Shown piece after piece: positions 41,041-48,459 of a stretch of 64,000 bases of DNA. This stretch comes from Streptomyces venezuelae. GTDB lineage: Bacteria; Actinomycetota; Actinomycetes; Streptomycetales; Streptomycetaceae. Where the stretch lies: contig NZ_CP029189.1 of the NCBI RefSeq assembly GCF_008642275.1, forward strand, positions 2,650,001 through 2,714,000, read 5' to 3'. Each line of letters opens with the position of its first letter. The first letter of the stretch is position 1. A model generated the notes under the pieces. That model did no database searches, was not told the DNA's origin, and saw only the letters and a list, made by a program, of their open reading frames with translations. The translations under genes and the position numbers were made by a program.

Positions 41041-42198
41041 GTGCGCCGTACCGTTTTCAACGAGGACCACGAGGCATTCCGCGAGACCATCCGCGCCTTC
41101 GTCGAGGCCGAGGTCGTCCCGGTCTACGACGAGTGGTTCGCAGCCGGTCAGGCGCCGCGCGACTTCTACTACAAGCTCGGCGAGCTGGGCGTCTTTGGGA
41201 TCAACGTGCCCGAGGAGTTCGGCGGCGCGGGCCTGGACACGCACAAGTTCGAGGCCGTCCTCTACGAGGAGACCTCCCGCGCGGGCGTGAACTTCGGCGG
41301 CTCCGGCGTGCACGTGCTGCTCGCCCTGCCCTACATCAAGATGCTGGCCGACGACGAGCAGAAGAAGCGCTTCCTGCCGAAGTTCGTCTCCGGCGAGGAG
41401 ATGTGGGCGCTCGCCATGACCGAGCCGGGCACCGGCTCCGACGTCGCGGGCATGAAGACCACCGCCAAGCTCTCCGAGGACGGCACGCACTACGTCCTCA
41501 ACGGCTCCAAGACCTTCATCACCGGTGGCGTCCACGCCGACCGCGTGATCGTCTGCGCCCGTACCTCCGCCCCGAGCGAGGACGACCGCCGCTTCGGCAT
41601 CTCCCTGTTCGCCGTGGACACCAAGGCCGAGGGCTACTCCATCGGCCGCAAGCTCGACAAGCTGGGCCTGAAGACCTCCGACACCGCCGAGCTGGCGTTC
41701 GTCGACGTGAAGGTCCCGGTCGAGGACCTGCTCGGCGAAGAGGGCAAGGGCTTCTACTACCTCGGCCACAACCTGGCCTCCGAGCGCTGGGGCATCGCCT
41801 TCGGTGCGTACGCCCAGGCCGCCGCGGCCGTCCGGTTCGCCCAGCAGTACGTCACGGAGCGCACCGTCTTCGGCAAGCCCGTCGCGCACTTCCAGAACAC
41901 CAAGTTCGAGCTGGCCGCCTGCCAGGCCGAGGTGGACGCCGCCCAGGCCGTCGCCGACCGCGCCCTGGAGGCCCTGGACGCCGGCGAGCTGACCCCGGCC
42001 GAGGCCGCCTCGGCGAAGCTGTTCTGCACCGAGGTCGCGCACCGCGTCATCGACCGCTGCCTCCAGCTGCACGGCGGCTACGGCTACATGAACGAGTACC
42101 CGATCGCCCGCCTGTACGCCGACAACCGCGTCAACCGCATCTACGGCGGCACCAGCGAGATCATGAAGTCGATCATCGCCAAGTCCATGGGTCTGTAA
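41041..42198 (+). CDS. Acyl-CoA dehydrogenase with LCAD/IVD-type catalytic Glu position
   Basis: A 385-aa flavoprotein that oxidises acyl-CoA to enoyl-CoA. Family motifs are MTEPGTGSDVAGMKT, FITGGVHAD, and the C-terminal LHGGYGYMNEYPIARLYADNRVNRIYGGTSEIMK. The position that carries the catalytic Glu in short- and medium-chain enzymes is Gly369 (YGGTSE). A Glu is present instead at 248 (NLASERWGIAFG), the position used by long-chain and isovaleryl-CoA dehydrogenases. GTG 41041 is preferred over ATG 41005 because of AAGGGAG 5-11 nt upstream. The substrate chain is unknown. The thioesterase gene follows by 26 nt. Confidence 0.9.
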   Translation: MRRTVFNEDHEAFRETIRAFVEAEVVPVYDEWFAAGQAPRDFYYKLGELGVFGINVPEEFGGAGLDTHKFEAVLYEETSRAGVNFGGSGVHVLLALPYIKMLADDEQKKRFLPKFVSGEEMWALAMTEPGTGSDVAGMKTTAKLSEDGTHYVLNGSKTFITGGVHADRVIVCARTSAPSEDDRRFGISLFAVDTKAEGYSIGRKLDKLGLKTSDTAELAFVDVKVPVEDLLGEEGKGFYYLGHNLASERWGIAFGAYAQAAAAVRFAQQYVTERTVFGKPVAHFQNTKFELAACQAEVDAAQAVADRALEALDAGELTPAEAASAKLFCTEVAHRVIDRCLQLHGGYGYMNEYPIARLYADNRVNRIYGGTSEIMKSIIAKSMGL

Positions 42199-42212
42199 GG
42201 GATTCGGGCACC

Positions 42213-42218
42213 TACCCT
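42213..42218 (+). promoter_or_regulatory. Leaderless -10 element for the thioesterase gene
   Basis: TACCCT ends 6 nt before the ATG at 42225, inside the 26-nt gap after the dehydrogenase. It suggests a separate promoter in addition to read-through. Confidence 0.5.
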
Positions 42219-42224
42219 TCCCCC

Positions 42225-43103
42225 ATGAACCAGGCACTGACGACGCTCCTCGATCTGCTCGACCTCGAGCAGATCGAGGAGAACATCTTCCGCGGTACCA
42301 GCCGGCCTTCGCTGGTACCGCGCGTCTTCGGCGGCCAGGTCGCGGCCCAGGCCCTCGTCGCGGCCGGCCGGACCGTCCCCGCGGACCGCATCGCGCATTC
42401 GCTGCACTCCTACTTCCTGCGCACCGGGGACACCTCCGCGCCCATCGTCTACACGGTGGACCGGATCCGCGACGGGCGCTCCTTCACCACGCGCCGGGTC
42501 GTCGCCGTCCAGCACGGGCAGCCGATCTTCCACCTGTCCGCGTCGTTCCAGACGTACGAGGACGGCCTCGACCACCAGGTCACCATGCCGTCCGCCCCGG
42601 ACCCGGAGTCCCTGCCCACCGCGGCCGAGTCGCTGCCCGCGTACCGCGAGATCTTCCGCGACCCCGGCACGGTCGAGCGGCTGATCGAGACGCGGGAGGC
42701 GGTGGACCTGCGCTACGCCACGACCCCGCCCTGGGGCAGCGTCGGCGAGCCCGTGGAGCCTCGCTCGCAGGTGTGGTTCCGTACGGCCGGCAAGCTCGAC
42801 AGCGCCGATCCGCTGCTGCACACGTGCCTGGCCACCTACGTCTCCGACATGACCCTGCTGGACTCGGTGCTGCTCGCGCACGGCCGGGGCGGCTGGGCGG
42901 TGGGCGACGTCGTCGGCGCCTCCCTGGACCACGCGATGTGGTTCCACCGGCCCTTCCGGGCCGACGAGTGGCTGCTGTACGACCAGGAGTCGCCCTCGGC
43001 GGCCGCGGGCCGGGGCCTCGGCCAGGCCCGCATCTGGACGCAGGACGGCCGGCTGGCCGTGACGGTCATCCAGGAGGGTGTCGTACGCGTCCCGCGTGCG
43101 TGA
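42225..43103 (+). CDS. tesB: Acyl-CoA thioesterase II (TesB-type)
   Basis: A 292-aa double-hotdog thioesterase that hydrolyses medium- and long-chain acyl-CoA. TesB features include RVFGGQVAAQALVAAGRTV, SLHSYFLRTGD, GRSFTTRRVVAVQ in hotdog 1, and DVVGASLDHAMWFHRPFRADEWLLYDQESPSA in hotdog 2. The catalytic Asp/Thr/Gln of the family probably correspond to residues in the SLDHAMWFH region. The context beside an acyl-CoA dehydrogenase suggests control of acyl-CoA pools. The stop is 15 nt from the convergent DUF4253 gene. Confidence 0.92.
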   Translation: MNQALTTLLDLLDLEQIEENIFRGTSRPSLVPRVFGGQVAAQALVAAGRTVPADRIAHSLHSYFLRTGDTSAPIVYTVDRIRDGRSFTTRRVVAVQHGQPIFHLSASFQTYEDGLDHQVTMPSAPDPESLPTAAESLPAYREIFRDPGTVERLIETREAVDLRYATTPPWGSVGEPVEPRSQVWFRTAGKLDSADPLLHTCLATYVSDMTLLDSVLLAHGRGGWAVGDVVGASLDHAMWFHRPFRADEWLLYDQESPSAAAGRGLGQARIWTQDGRLAVTVIQEGVVRVPRA

Positions 43104-43118
43104 CGTCCGCCCGGCCGC

Positions 43119-43976
43119 TCAGTCCCACCAGAACCCCCAGTGGCCGCACCCGGTGACCGCCTCGTCGGCGTAGGCACGGATGCTCCCGGAGCCCTGCCAG
43201 ATGTTGTCGGGCGAGAGGGCGAAGTGCTCCGCGGCGACGGGGAGCGCGTGGGCGGACGTACGCGGCGGGGCCGCCACGGACATGTGGAGCTCGTCGAAGC
43301 CGAGGGCGACGACGCGGGCGCCGAAGCGGTCCTCCCAGGACCGGAGCACGGCGCTGATCAGGGCCGTGTCGTTCTCGAAGTTGGTCGGCCCGCCCCAGCC
43401 CATGGCGGTCGGCACGTCGGCACCCCGGGCGGCGGGGACCAGCGCGAGCCGCGGGCCCGGCAGGATTCCGCCCACGATCAGCTCGTCCGCCAGCTCGCAG
43501 GCCGCGGTCTCCGGATCCGGCCCGCCGTCGGGCCCCCGCTCCGCGAGCCCGGGCCAGTCCCGGCCGAAGGGCGCGATGAGCTCGTCGCCCTCCTCCCCCG
43601 CGCCCTCCTCCGGGTCGGGCACCACCCGGCCCCAGAACTCGCGCAGCACCGGCTCGACATGGTGGTCGCCGGGGTCGGACATCCGGTCCGGCACCAACTC
43701 CCGGTCCTGCCACCACCGTTCCAGCCCGCCGCGCCCCTGGAGCAGCACGGCCTGCAGCCCGGCGGCGGCCAGCGCCGGACTCCGGTACGCGGTGAGCGCC
43801 CCGGCCCCCACGGCCTCGTCGGACACCCACAGCAACGGCTCGGACTCCCTCCACCACCCCCGCCGCCCGGGCCTGTCGATGAGCCCACCGGGCGGCAGAT
43901 CCAGCCCGAGGGAACGCCCTTGAGGATCATCGGCCAGCACGGACAGCGGGTTGCGCACCTTCGGAGACTTCGCCAT
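43119..43976 (-). CDS. DUF4253 domain protein
   Basis: A 285-aa cytoplasmic protein. The C-terminal half (about residues 165-285) matches my memory of DUF4253: LALVPAARGADVPTAMGWGGPTNF, then SWEDRFGARVVALGFDELHMSVAAPP, ending in the typical VTGCGHWGFWWD. The N-terminal half is less conserved and rich in Gly/Arg/Glu. The function is unknown; some DUF4253 proteins resemble immunity-type proteins, but no toxin gene is adjacent. TACGGT lies 6 nt before the ATG, so the mRNA is probably leaderless. Confidence 0.75.
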   Translation of the reverse strand: MAKSPKVRNPLSVLADDPQGRSLGLDLPPGGLIDRPGRRGWWRESEPLLWVSDEAVGAGALTAYRSPALAAAGLQAVLLQGRGGLERWWQDRELVPDRMSDPGDHHVEPVLREFWGRVVPDPEEGAGEEGDELIAPFGRDWPGLAERGPDGGPDPETAACELADELIVGGILPGPRLALVPAARGADVPTAMGWGGPTNFENDTALISAVLRSWEDRFGARVVALGFDELHMSVAAPPRTSAHALPVAAEHFALSPDNIWQGSGSIRAYADEAVTGCGHWGFWWD

Positions 43977-43982
43977 GAACCG

Positions 43983-43988
43983 ACCGTA
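43983..43988 (-). promoter_or_regulatory. Leaderless -10 element for the DUF4253 gene
   Basis: TACGGT on the minus strand ends 6 nt before the ATG at 43976. Confidence 0.5.
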
Positions 43989-44171
43989 CCCACCGCCTCT
44001 GACAGCGGGTCGCGCTCCGAAATGCGCACGAGTGGGCGATGATCGACATGATCAACTCCCCCCGGAACCAGCACTGATGGACATTCGGCTGTCCCACTCC
44101 GCGCCGATCGCGGCCCTCCGCCGGGGCGGCGCCGGGCCCCGTCCGTCCGCCCTCGAACCACAAGGGAGATC

Positions 44172-44639
44172 ATGAAACGATTCTCACGGCACTCCGCAGT
44201 CGTCGCGTTCCTCCTCGCCGCAGGCTTCGCGGTCACGTCCTGCGAGTCGGGGCGATTCGGCTACGAAGAGCTCGAAACGTCGGACATCGCAGGCACTTGG
44301 GAAAGCAACAAGGGCGGGCTCATCGTGTTCACAGAGGACGGGGCGGTGTCGTTCAGCAACATCACGCAGGATCCGTACTGCGTTCCGGAGGATCTGCGGA
44401 ACGCAGTCCCCCGCGCGTCCGGTGCCGGAAAGTGGTCGTTCGAAACGGTCCCGGACGAACGCCCGGGGGTCAAGATCGAATCCCCGACCGGGAAAGAGCG
44501 CCCGGCCCATTGCATCCTGTACGCGATATGGACGGGGAAGGAATCCCAGGATCGCATGTACCTGCGCCAGGACGACGGCGACGGCGAGAGCTACAAGAGG
44601 ATTCCCGCGGACCGAAACGACTTCGAGGGACCCAAATGA
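44172..44639 (+). CDS. Putative lipoprotein, first of two tandem paralogues
   Basis: A 155-aa protein with a lipoprotein signal (RFSRHSAVVAFLLAAGFAVTSC, lipobox VTSC). The mature part starts ESGRFGYEELETSDIAGTWESNKGGLIVFTEDGAVSFSNI, a short beta-rich module with Cys at PYCVPE and AHCILY. AAGGGAG precedes the ATG. No family recognised. The next gene overlaps as ATGA and has the same module (xGTW/HW.S..GG....ENG..S.SN), so this is a tandem duplication. Codon use is noticeably less GC-biased than in the neighbours, which hints at acquisition or relaxed selection. Confidence 0.75.
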   Translation: MKRFSRHSAVVAFLLAAGFAVTSCESGRFGYEELETSDIAGTWESNKGGLIVFTEDGAVSFSNITQDPYCVPEDLRNAVPRASGAGKWSFETVPDERPGVKIESPTGKERPAHCILYAIWTGKESQDRMYLRQDDGDGESYKRIPADRNDFEGPK

Positions 44640-45091
44640 CCAGATGGAACAGGTTCTTCCTCATCGTCGCCACAGTCGTCCTCGCCACTGCGGGCGCGGC
44701 CGTACTCCTTGTGGGTTCCCTGGACTTCGGACCCACCGACCGCTTCGACCCGAAGGCGCGGTCGGCTTTGGCGGGACACTGGAAAAGCGGGAACGGCGGG
44801 AGTATGCACATCGCGGAGAACGGCGACTTCAGCGCCTCGAACGTCGGCCTCGATCTTTCCTGTTCCACCACGGGGGACCGGGAGCAGAATCCCCGCATGT
44901 CAGGATCCGGCACGTGGAAGTTCGGGGGATTTCCCGACGAGGGTCCCGGTTTCTCCATAGCCTTCAAGCCCGAGGGCTCGGATTCCGACTGCACCGTATG
45001 GGGCGTGTTCGGCGGCAATGACGCCAGCCCTGAGATCCGCCTTCTCCAGGATCGCACGCCGGAGTACTACCAGCGTTCGGCCTCGGAGTGA
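44636..45091 (+). CDS. Membrane-anchored or secreted paralogue of the preceding lipoprotein
   Basis: A 151-aa protein translated by coupling (ATGA overlap). It begins with a membrane helix (FFLIVATVVLATAGAAVLLVGSL) without a lipobox. The module LAGHWKSGNGGSMHIAENGDFSASNVGLDLSC parallels the upstream protein, followed by GSGTWKFGGFPDEGPGFSIAF and a matching second Cys (SDCTVWG). The two may form a pair on the outer face of the membrane. The function is unknown. Confidence 0.72.
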   Translation: MTRWNRFFLIVATVVLATAGAAVLLVGSLDFGPTDRFDPKARSALAGHWKSGNGGSMHIAENGDFSASNVGLDLSCSTTGDREQNPRMSGSGTWKFGGFPDEGPGFSIAFKPEGSDSDCTVWGVFGGNDASPEIRLLQDRTPEYYQRSASE

Positions 45092-45108
45092 CGCTCCCCC
45101 AGGGAACC

Positions 45109-45123
45109 CGACCCTGCGGGTCG
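45109..45123. terminator. Short hairpin after the lipoprotein pair
   Basis: CGACCC-tgc-GGGTCG, 17 nt after the stop codon at 45091. It is short and has no T-tract. The remainder of the 185-bp gap shows no gene. Confidence 0.35.
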
Positions 45124-45276
45124 CCGGGGAGGGCGTGTGCGGCCACCGCCCGCCCTCGTGGTCGCGTGAACCCCGAGGAGTCGGTGGCCGCAGGTCGGGC
45201 AGCGCCGGAACCGCCCTGCCGGTAGGCCTGTTGGGCACCCGCGGCGCGGTCGCCCACCGCGTCCGGGGCCCTGCCG

Positions 45277-46074
45277 TCAGAGCAGACCCGCCGCGTCCAG
45301 GACGTACGCCACCATCGGGTCGTAGAAGCGCGGGTCGCGGACGTGGTCGTCCAGGGGGATCGTCACCTGGACGGTGCCTTCCGCCTCGCCGATGAACAGG
45401 GCCGGGTCGTTGCAGTCGGCGTAGCCCACCGCGTCCAGGCCGCGCTGGGCCGCGCAGCCCGCCCAGCCGTGGTCGGCGACGACCAGGTCCGGCAGCGGGC
45501 GGCCCGAAGCCGTGAGGCCGTCCAGGATCGCCGCCATCGGCTCCGGCGAGTGGGTGTGCCACAGCGTCGCACCCCGCTCCAGGACCGCGACGTCCGCGAA
45601 CTGCCACACCGAGCCCTCGTCCGCCACCAGGCCCTGCGGGATGACGACGATCTCGCACCCGGCCGCCCGCAGGGCCGCCGCCGTCGCCCGGTGGACGTCC
45701 AGGAGGCCGCCCGGGTGGCCGGTGGCGAAGAGCACGCTCTGCCGGTCGGCCGCCGCCTTGCGCAGCCGCGCGGCCAGGCGGTCCAGTCCGGCCACGGTCA
45801 GTTCCGGGTCGATGGTGTCCTGGCCGAACCGGAACGCCGGGTCGTCCACCACCCCGCACCGCTCCGCCATCACCGCGAGCACGTCCTGCTCGTCCGTCCA
45901 GCGGTCGCCCAGTTCCAGGCCGAGCCAGTAGTGCCGGTCACCGTTGGCGAGCTTGCGGTAGTGGCTGAGGTTGTTGTCGCGCGGTGTGGCGACCTGCCCC
46001 GCGATCCGGGTACGGACCAGGTGGTCGATGAGCTCGGCGCGGGTGGGTACGGGCGTCTCTATCGGCTTCGGCAT
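45277..46074 (-). CDS. Conserved actinobacterial protein annotated as phosphatase
   Basis: A 265-aa cytoplasmic protein. From memory, close relatives in streptomycetes are labelled phosphatase. Conserved-looking blocks are RENNLSHYRKL-like (here RDNNLSHYRKLANGDRHYWLGLELGDRW), FATGHPGGLLDVH, ERGATLWHTHSPEPM, and VVADHGWAGCAAQRGLDAVGYADCNDPALF. The His- and Asp-rich motifs suit a metal-dependent hydrolase. No fold assignment is secure. The ATG at 46074 is favoured by CAGAAT 7 nt upstream; a second ATG lies at 46083. It is the likely downstream neighbour of the TetR gene on the same strand (65-nt gap). Confidence 0.7.
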   Translation of the reverse strand: MPKPIETPVPTRAELIDHLVRTRIAGQVATPRDNNLSHYRKLANGDRHYWLGLELGDRWTDEQDVLAVMAERCGVVDDPAFRFGQDTIDPELTVAGLDRLAARLRKAAADRQSVLFATGHPGGLLDVHRATAAALRAAGCEIVVIPQGLVADEGSVWQFADVAVLERGATLWHTHSPEPMAAILDGLTASGRPLPDLVVADHGWAGCAAQRGLDAVGYADCNDPALFIGEAEGTVQVTIPLDDHVRDPRFYDPMVAYVLDAAGLL

Positions 46075-46081
46075 ACGGGCC

Positions 46082-46087
46082 ATTCTG
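46082..46087 (-). promoter_or_regulatory. Possible leaderless -10 for the phosphatase-like gene
   Basis: CAGAAT on the minus strand ends 7 nt before the ATG at 46074. The first base departs from TAnnnT, so this is a weaker case. Confidence 0.35.
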
Positions 46088-46139
46088 CCGCCGCCGGGGC
46101 GGAGACGGCGCGTCCATTCCGGTCGGCGGACGCCGCGGG

Positions 46140-46718
46140 TCATGCCGACAGCGCCCCGAACGCGCCGTGCGCGAGGCGCCGCAGGAGCGATTCCACCGCT
46201 TCGCGGCCCAGGGCCGCCAGGTGCGGGGTGGAGTTGAGCAGGCCGAAGACGGCGTGCACGGCGACCCGTACCTCGGCCTCGCCGACCTGCGGGTGCAGTT
46301 CCCGTACGACCTCCACCCACAGCTCGACGTACTGGCGCTGCAGCTGCCGTACGAGCTTGCGGTCGGCGTCCCGGAGCCGGTCGAGCTCGCGGTCGTGCAG
46401 GGTGATCAGCGCCCGGTCGTCGAGCGCGAAGTCGATGTGGCCGTCGATGAGGGAGGACAGGACCCGGGCGGGGTCCCCCGCCGCCTGCGCCACGCGGTGC
46501 CGGCCGCCGGTCAGCAGCCGCTCGCTGATCCCGACGAGCAGCTCGGCGAGCATGGCGTCCTTGCCCGCGAAGTGGCGGTACAGGCCGGGGCCGCTGATGC
46601 CCACCGCCGCCCCTATCTCGTCGACGCCCACGCCGTGGAAGCCGCGCGCGGCGAAGAGACGAGCGGCCTCACTGAGGATCTGCTCGCGACGGGTGGGTGC
46701 GGCCGCTCTGGTGCTCAT
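46140..46718 (-). CDS. TetR-family regulator of the leucine-degradation operon
   Basis: A 192-aa TetR-family protein. The HTH is REQILSEAARLFAARGFHGVGVDEIGAAVGISGPGLYRHFAGKDAML, with a C-terminal helical domain of the acyl-CoA-gene regulator type. It is divergent from the carboxylase-lyase-dehydrogenase operon. The 98-bp gap holds two copies of a 16-bp operator, so it probably represses that operon and itself, with a CoA-thioester or acid as inducer (inferred). TAGAAT lies 8 nt before the ATG, which suggests a leaderless mRNA. Confidence 0.9.
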   Translation of the reverse strand: MSTRAAAPTRREQILSEAARLFAARGFHGVGVDEIGAAVGISGPGLYRHFAGKDAMLAELLVGISERLLTGGRHRVAQAAGDPARVLSSLIDGHIDFALDDRALITLHDRELDRLRDADRKLVRQLQRQYVELWVEVVRELHPQVGEAEVRVAVHAVFGLLNSTPHLAALGREAVESLLRRLAHGAFGALSA

Positions 46719-46726
46719 GGGAAACC

Positions 46727-46732
46727 ATTCTA
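46727..46732 (-). promoter_or_regulatory. -10 element of the TetR gene, probably leaderless
   Basis: TAGAAT on the minus strand ends 8 nt before the ATG at 46718 and 10 bp from operator 1. Confidence 0.5.
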
Positions 46733-46741
46733 GACAGGGCC

Positions 46742-46757
46742 GTTAGCGGTCGTTAAC
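46742..46757. promoter_or_regulatory. TetR operator 1 of the leucine operon
   Basis: GTTAGCGGTCGTTAAC, an inverted repeat with half sites GTTAgCG/CGtTAAC (6 of 7 symmetrical). It shares the pattern GTTAaCGnnCGtTAAC with the site at 46772. Confidence 0.8.
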
Positions 46758-46771
46758 CTGAGCTCACAAGC

Positions 46772-46787
46772 GTTAACGCTCATTAAC
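46772..46787. promoter_or_regulatory. TetR operator 2 of the leucine operon
   Basis: GTTAACGCTCATTAAC, the second 16-bp copy, 30 bp centre-to-centre from the first and 29 nt before the carboxylase start codon. Confidence 0.8.
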
Positions 46788-46816
46788 CGCGTGGAACGAG
46801 CAAGGGAGCTCGACCG

Positions 46817-48433
46817 ATGCAGCAGGCACCAGTGCTGACGAGCGCCGCGGACCCGGCGTCCGAGGCCTGGCGGACCAACGAGGCCGCCCACCGCGAGCTG
46901 ACCGAGGGCCTGCGCGCCCGGCTCGACGCGGCCCGGCTCGGCGGCGGCGAGAAGGCCCGCGCCCGCCACACCGCCCGCGGGAAGCTCCTCCCGCGCGAGC
47001 GCGTGGACGCCCTCCTCGACCCGGGGTCGCCCTTCCTGGAGCTGGCGCCGCTGGCCGCCGAGGGCATGTACGGGGGCGCGGCGCCGGCCGCCGGGGTCAT
47101 CGCGGGCATCGGCCGGGTCAGCGGCCGCGAGTGCGTGATCGTCGCGAACGACGCCACCGTCAAGGGCGGCACGTACTACCCGATGACCGTCAAGAAGCAC
47201 CTGCGCGCCCAGGAGGTGGCCCTGGAGAACCGTCTCCCCTGCCTCTACCTGGTCGACTCCGGCGGCGCCTTCCTGCCCATGCAGGACGAGGTCTTCCCCG
47301 ACCGGGAGCACTTCGGCCGCATCTTCTACAACCAGGCCCGCATGTCGGGGGCCGGCATCCCGCAGATCGCCGCCGTCCTCGGCTCCTGCACCGCGGGCGG
47401 GGCGTACGTACCGGCCATGAGTGACGAGGCCGTCATCGTCCGCAACCAGGGCACGATCTTCCTCGGCGGCCCGCCGCTGGTGAAGGCCGCCACCGGTGAG
47501 GTGGTCACGGCCGAGGAGCTCGGCGGCGGCGAGGTCCACTCCCGGGTCTCCGGTGTGACCGACCACCTCGCGGAGGACGACGCGCACGCGCTGCGGATCG
47601 TACGGAACATCGTGGCGACCCTGCCCGGGCGCGGGGCCCTGCCCTGGTCGGTCGAGGCGCCGGAAGAGCCCAAGGTGGACCCGTACGGGCTGTACGGCGC
47701 GGTCCCCGTCGACTCGCGCACCCCGTACGACGCCCGCGAGATCATCGCCCGGATCACGGACGGCTCCCGCTTCCAGGAGTTCAAGTCCGAGTTCGGCCAG
47801 ACGCTGGTCACCGGCTTCGCCCGGATCCACGGCCACCCGGTCGGGATCATCGCGAACAACGGCATCCTGTTCGCCGAGTCCGCGCAGAAGGGCGCGCACT
47901 TCATCGAACTGTGCGACCAGCGCGGCATCCCGCTCCTCTTCCTCCAGAACATCTCCGGCTTCATGGTCGGCAAGGACTACGAGGCCGGCGGCATCGCCAA
48001 GCACGGCGCCAAGATGGTGACGGCGGTGGCCTGCACCCGGGTGCCGAAGCTGACGGTGGTGGTCGGCGGCTCGTACGGCGCCGGCAACTACTCGATGTGC
48101 GGCCGGGCGTACTCGCCCCGCTTCCTGTGGATGTGGCCCAACGCCAAGATCTCCGTGATGGGCGGGGAGCAGGCGGCCTCGGTGCTCGCCACGGTCAAGC
48201 GCGACCAGATCGAGGGCGCGGGCCAGGAGTGGCCCGCGGAGGACGAGGAGGCCTTCAAGGCCCCGGTCCGCGCGCAGTACGAGGAGCAGGGCAACGCCTA
48301 CTACGCCACCGCGCGGCTGTGGGACGACGGGGTCATCGACCCGATGGAAACCCGGCAGGTGCTGGGACTGGCCCTGACCGCGTGCGCGAACGCCCCTCTG
48401 GGCGACTCGGGCTTCGGCATCTTCCGTATGTGA
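46817..48433 (+). CDS. liuB: 3-methylcrotonyl-CoA carboxylase, carboxyltransferase (beta) subunit
   Basis: A 538-aa carboxyltransferase, the usual size for MCC beta. Crotonase-fold halves are visible: [44 protein letters not shown] and the oxyanion regions [15 protein letters not shown] and [34 protein letters not shown]. Together with the alpha subunit it carboxylates 3-methylcrotonyl-CoA in leucine breakdown. The following HMG-CoA lyase and acyl-CoA dehydrogenase support MCC over acetyl- or propionyl-CoA carboxylase. AAGGGAG precedes the ATG. First gene of a four-gene operon under the TetR operators. Confidence 0.9.
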   Translation: MQQAPVLTSAADPASEAWRTNEAAHRELTEGLRARLDAARLGGGEKARARHTARGKLLPRERVDALLDPGSPFLELAPLAAEGMYGGAAPAAGVIAGIGRVSGRECVIVANDATVKGGTYYPMTVKKHLRAQEVALENRLPCLYLVDSGGAFLPMQDEVFPDREHFGRIFYNQARMSGAGIPQIAAVLGSCTAGGAYVPAMSDEAVIVRNQGTIFLGGPPLVKAATGEVVTAEELGGGEVHSRVSGVTDHLAEDDAHALRIVRNIVATLPGRGALPWSVEAPEEPKVDPYGLYGAVPVDSRTPYDAREIIARITDGSRFQEFKSEFGQTLVTGFARIHGHPVGIIANNGILFAESAQKGAHFIELCDQRGIPLLFLQNISGFMVGKDYEAGGIAKHGAKMVTAVACTRVPKLTVVVGGSYGAGNYSMCGRAYSPRFLWMWPNAKISVMGGEQAASVLATVKRDQIEGAGQEWPAEDEEAFKAPVRAQYEEQGNAYYATARLWDDGVIDPMETRQVLGLALTACANAPLGDSGFGIFRM

Positions 48434-48459
48434 CGTGATGTGACGTGAGGACCTCACTG

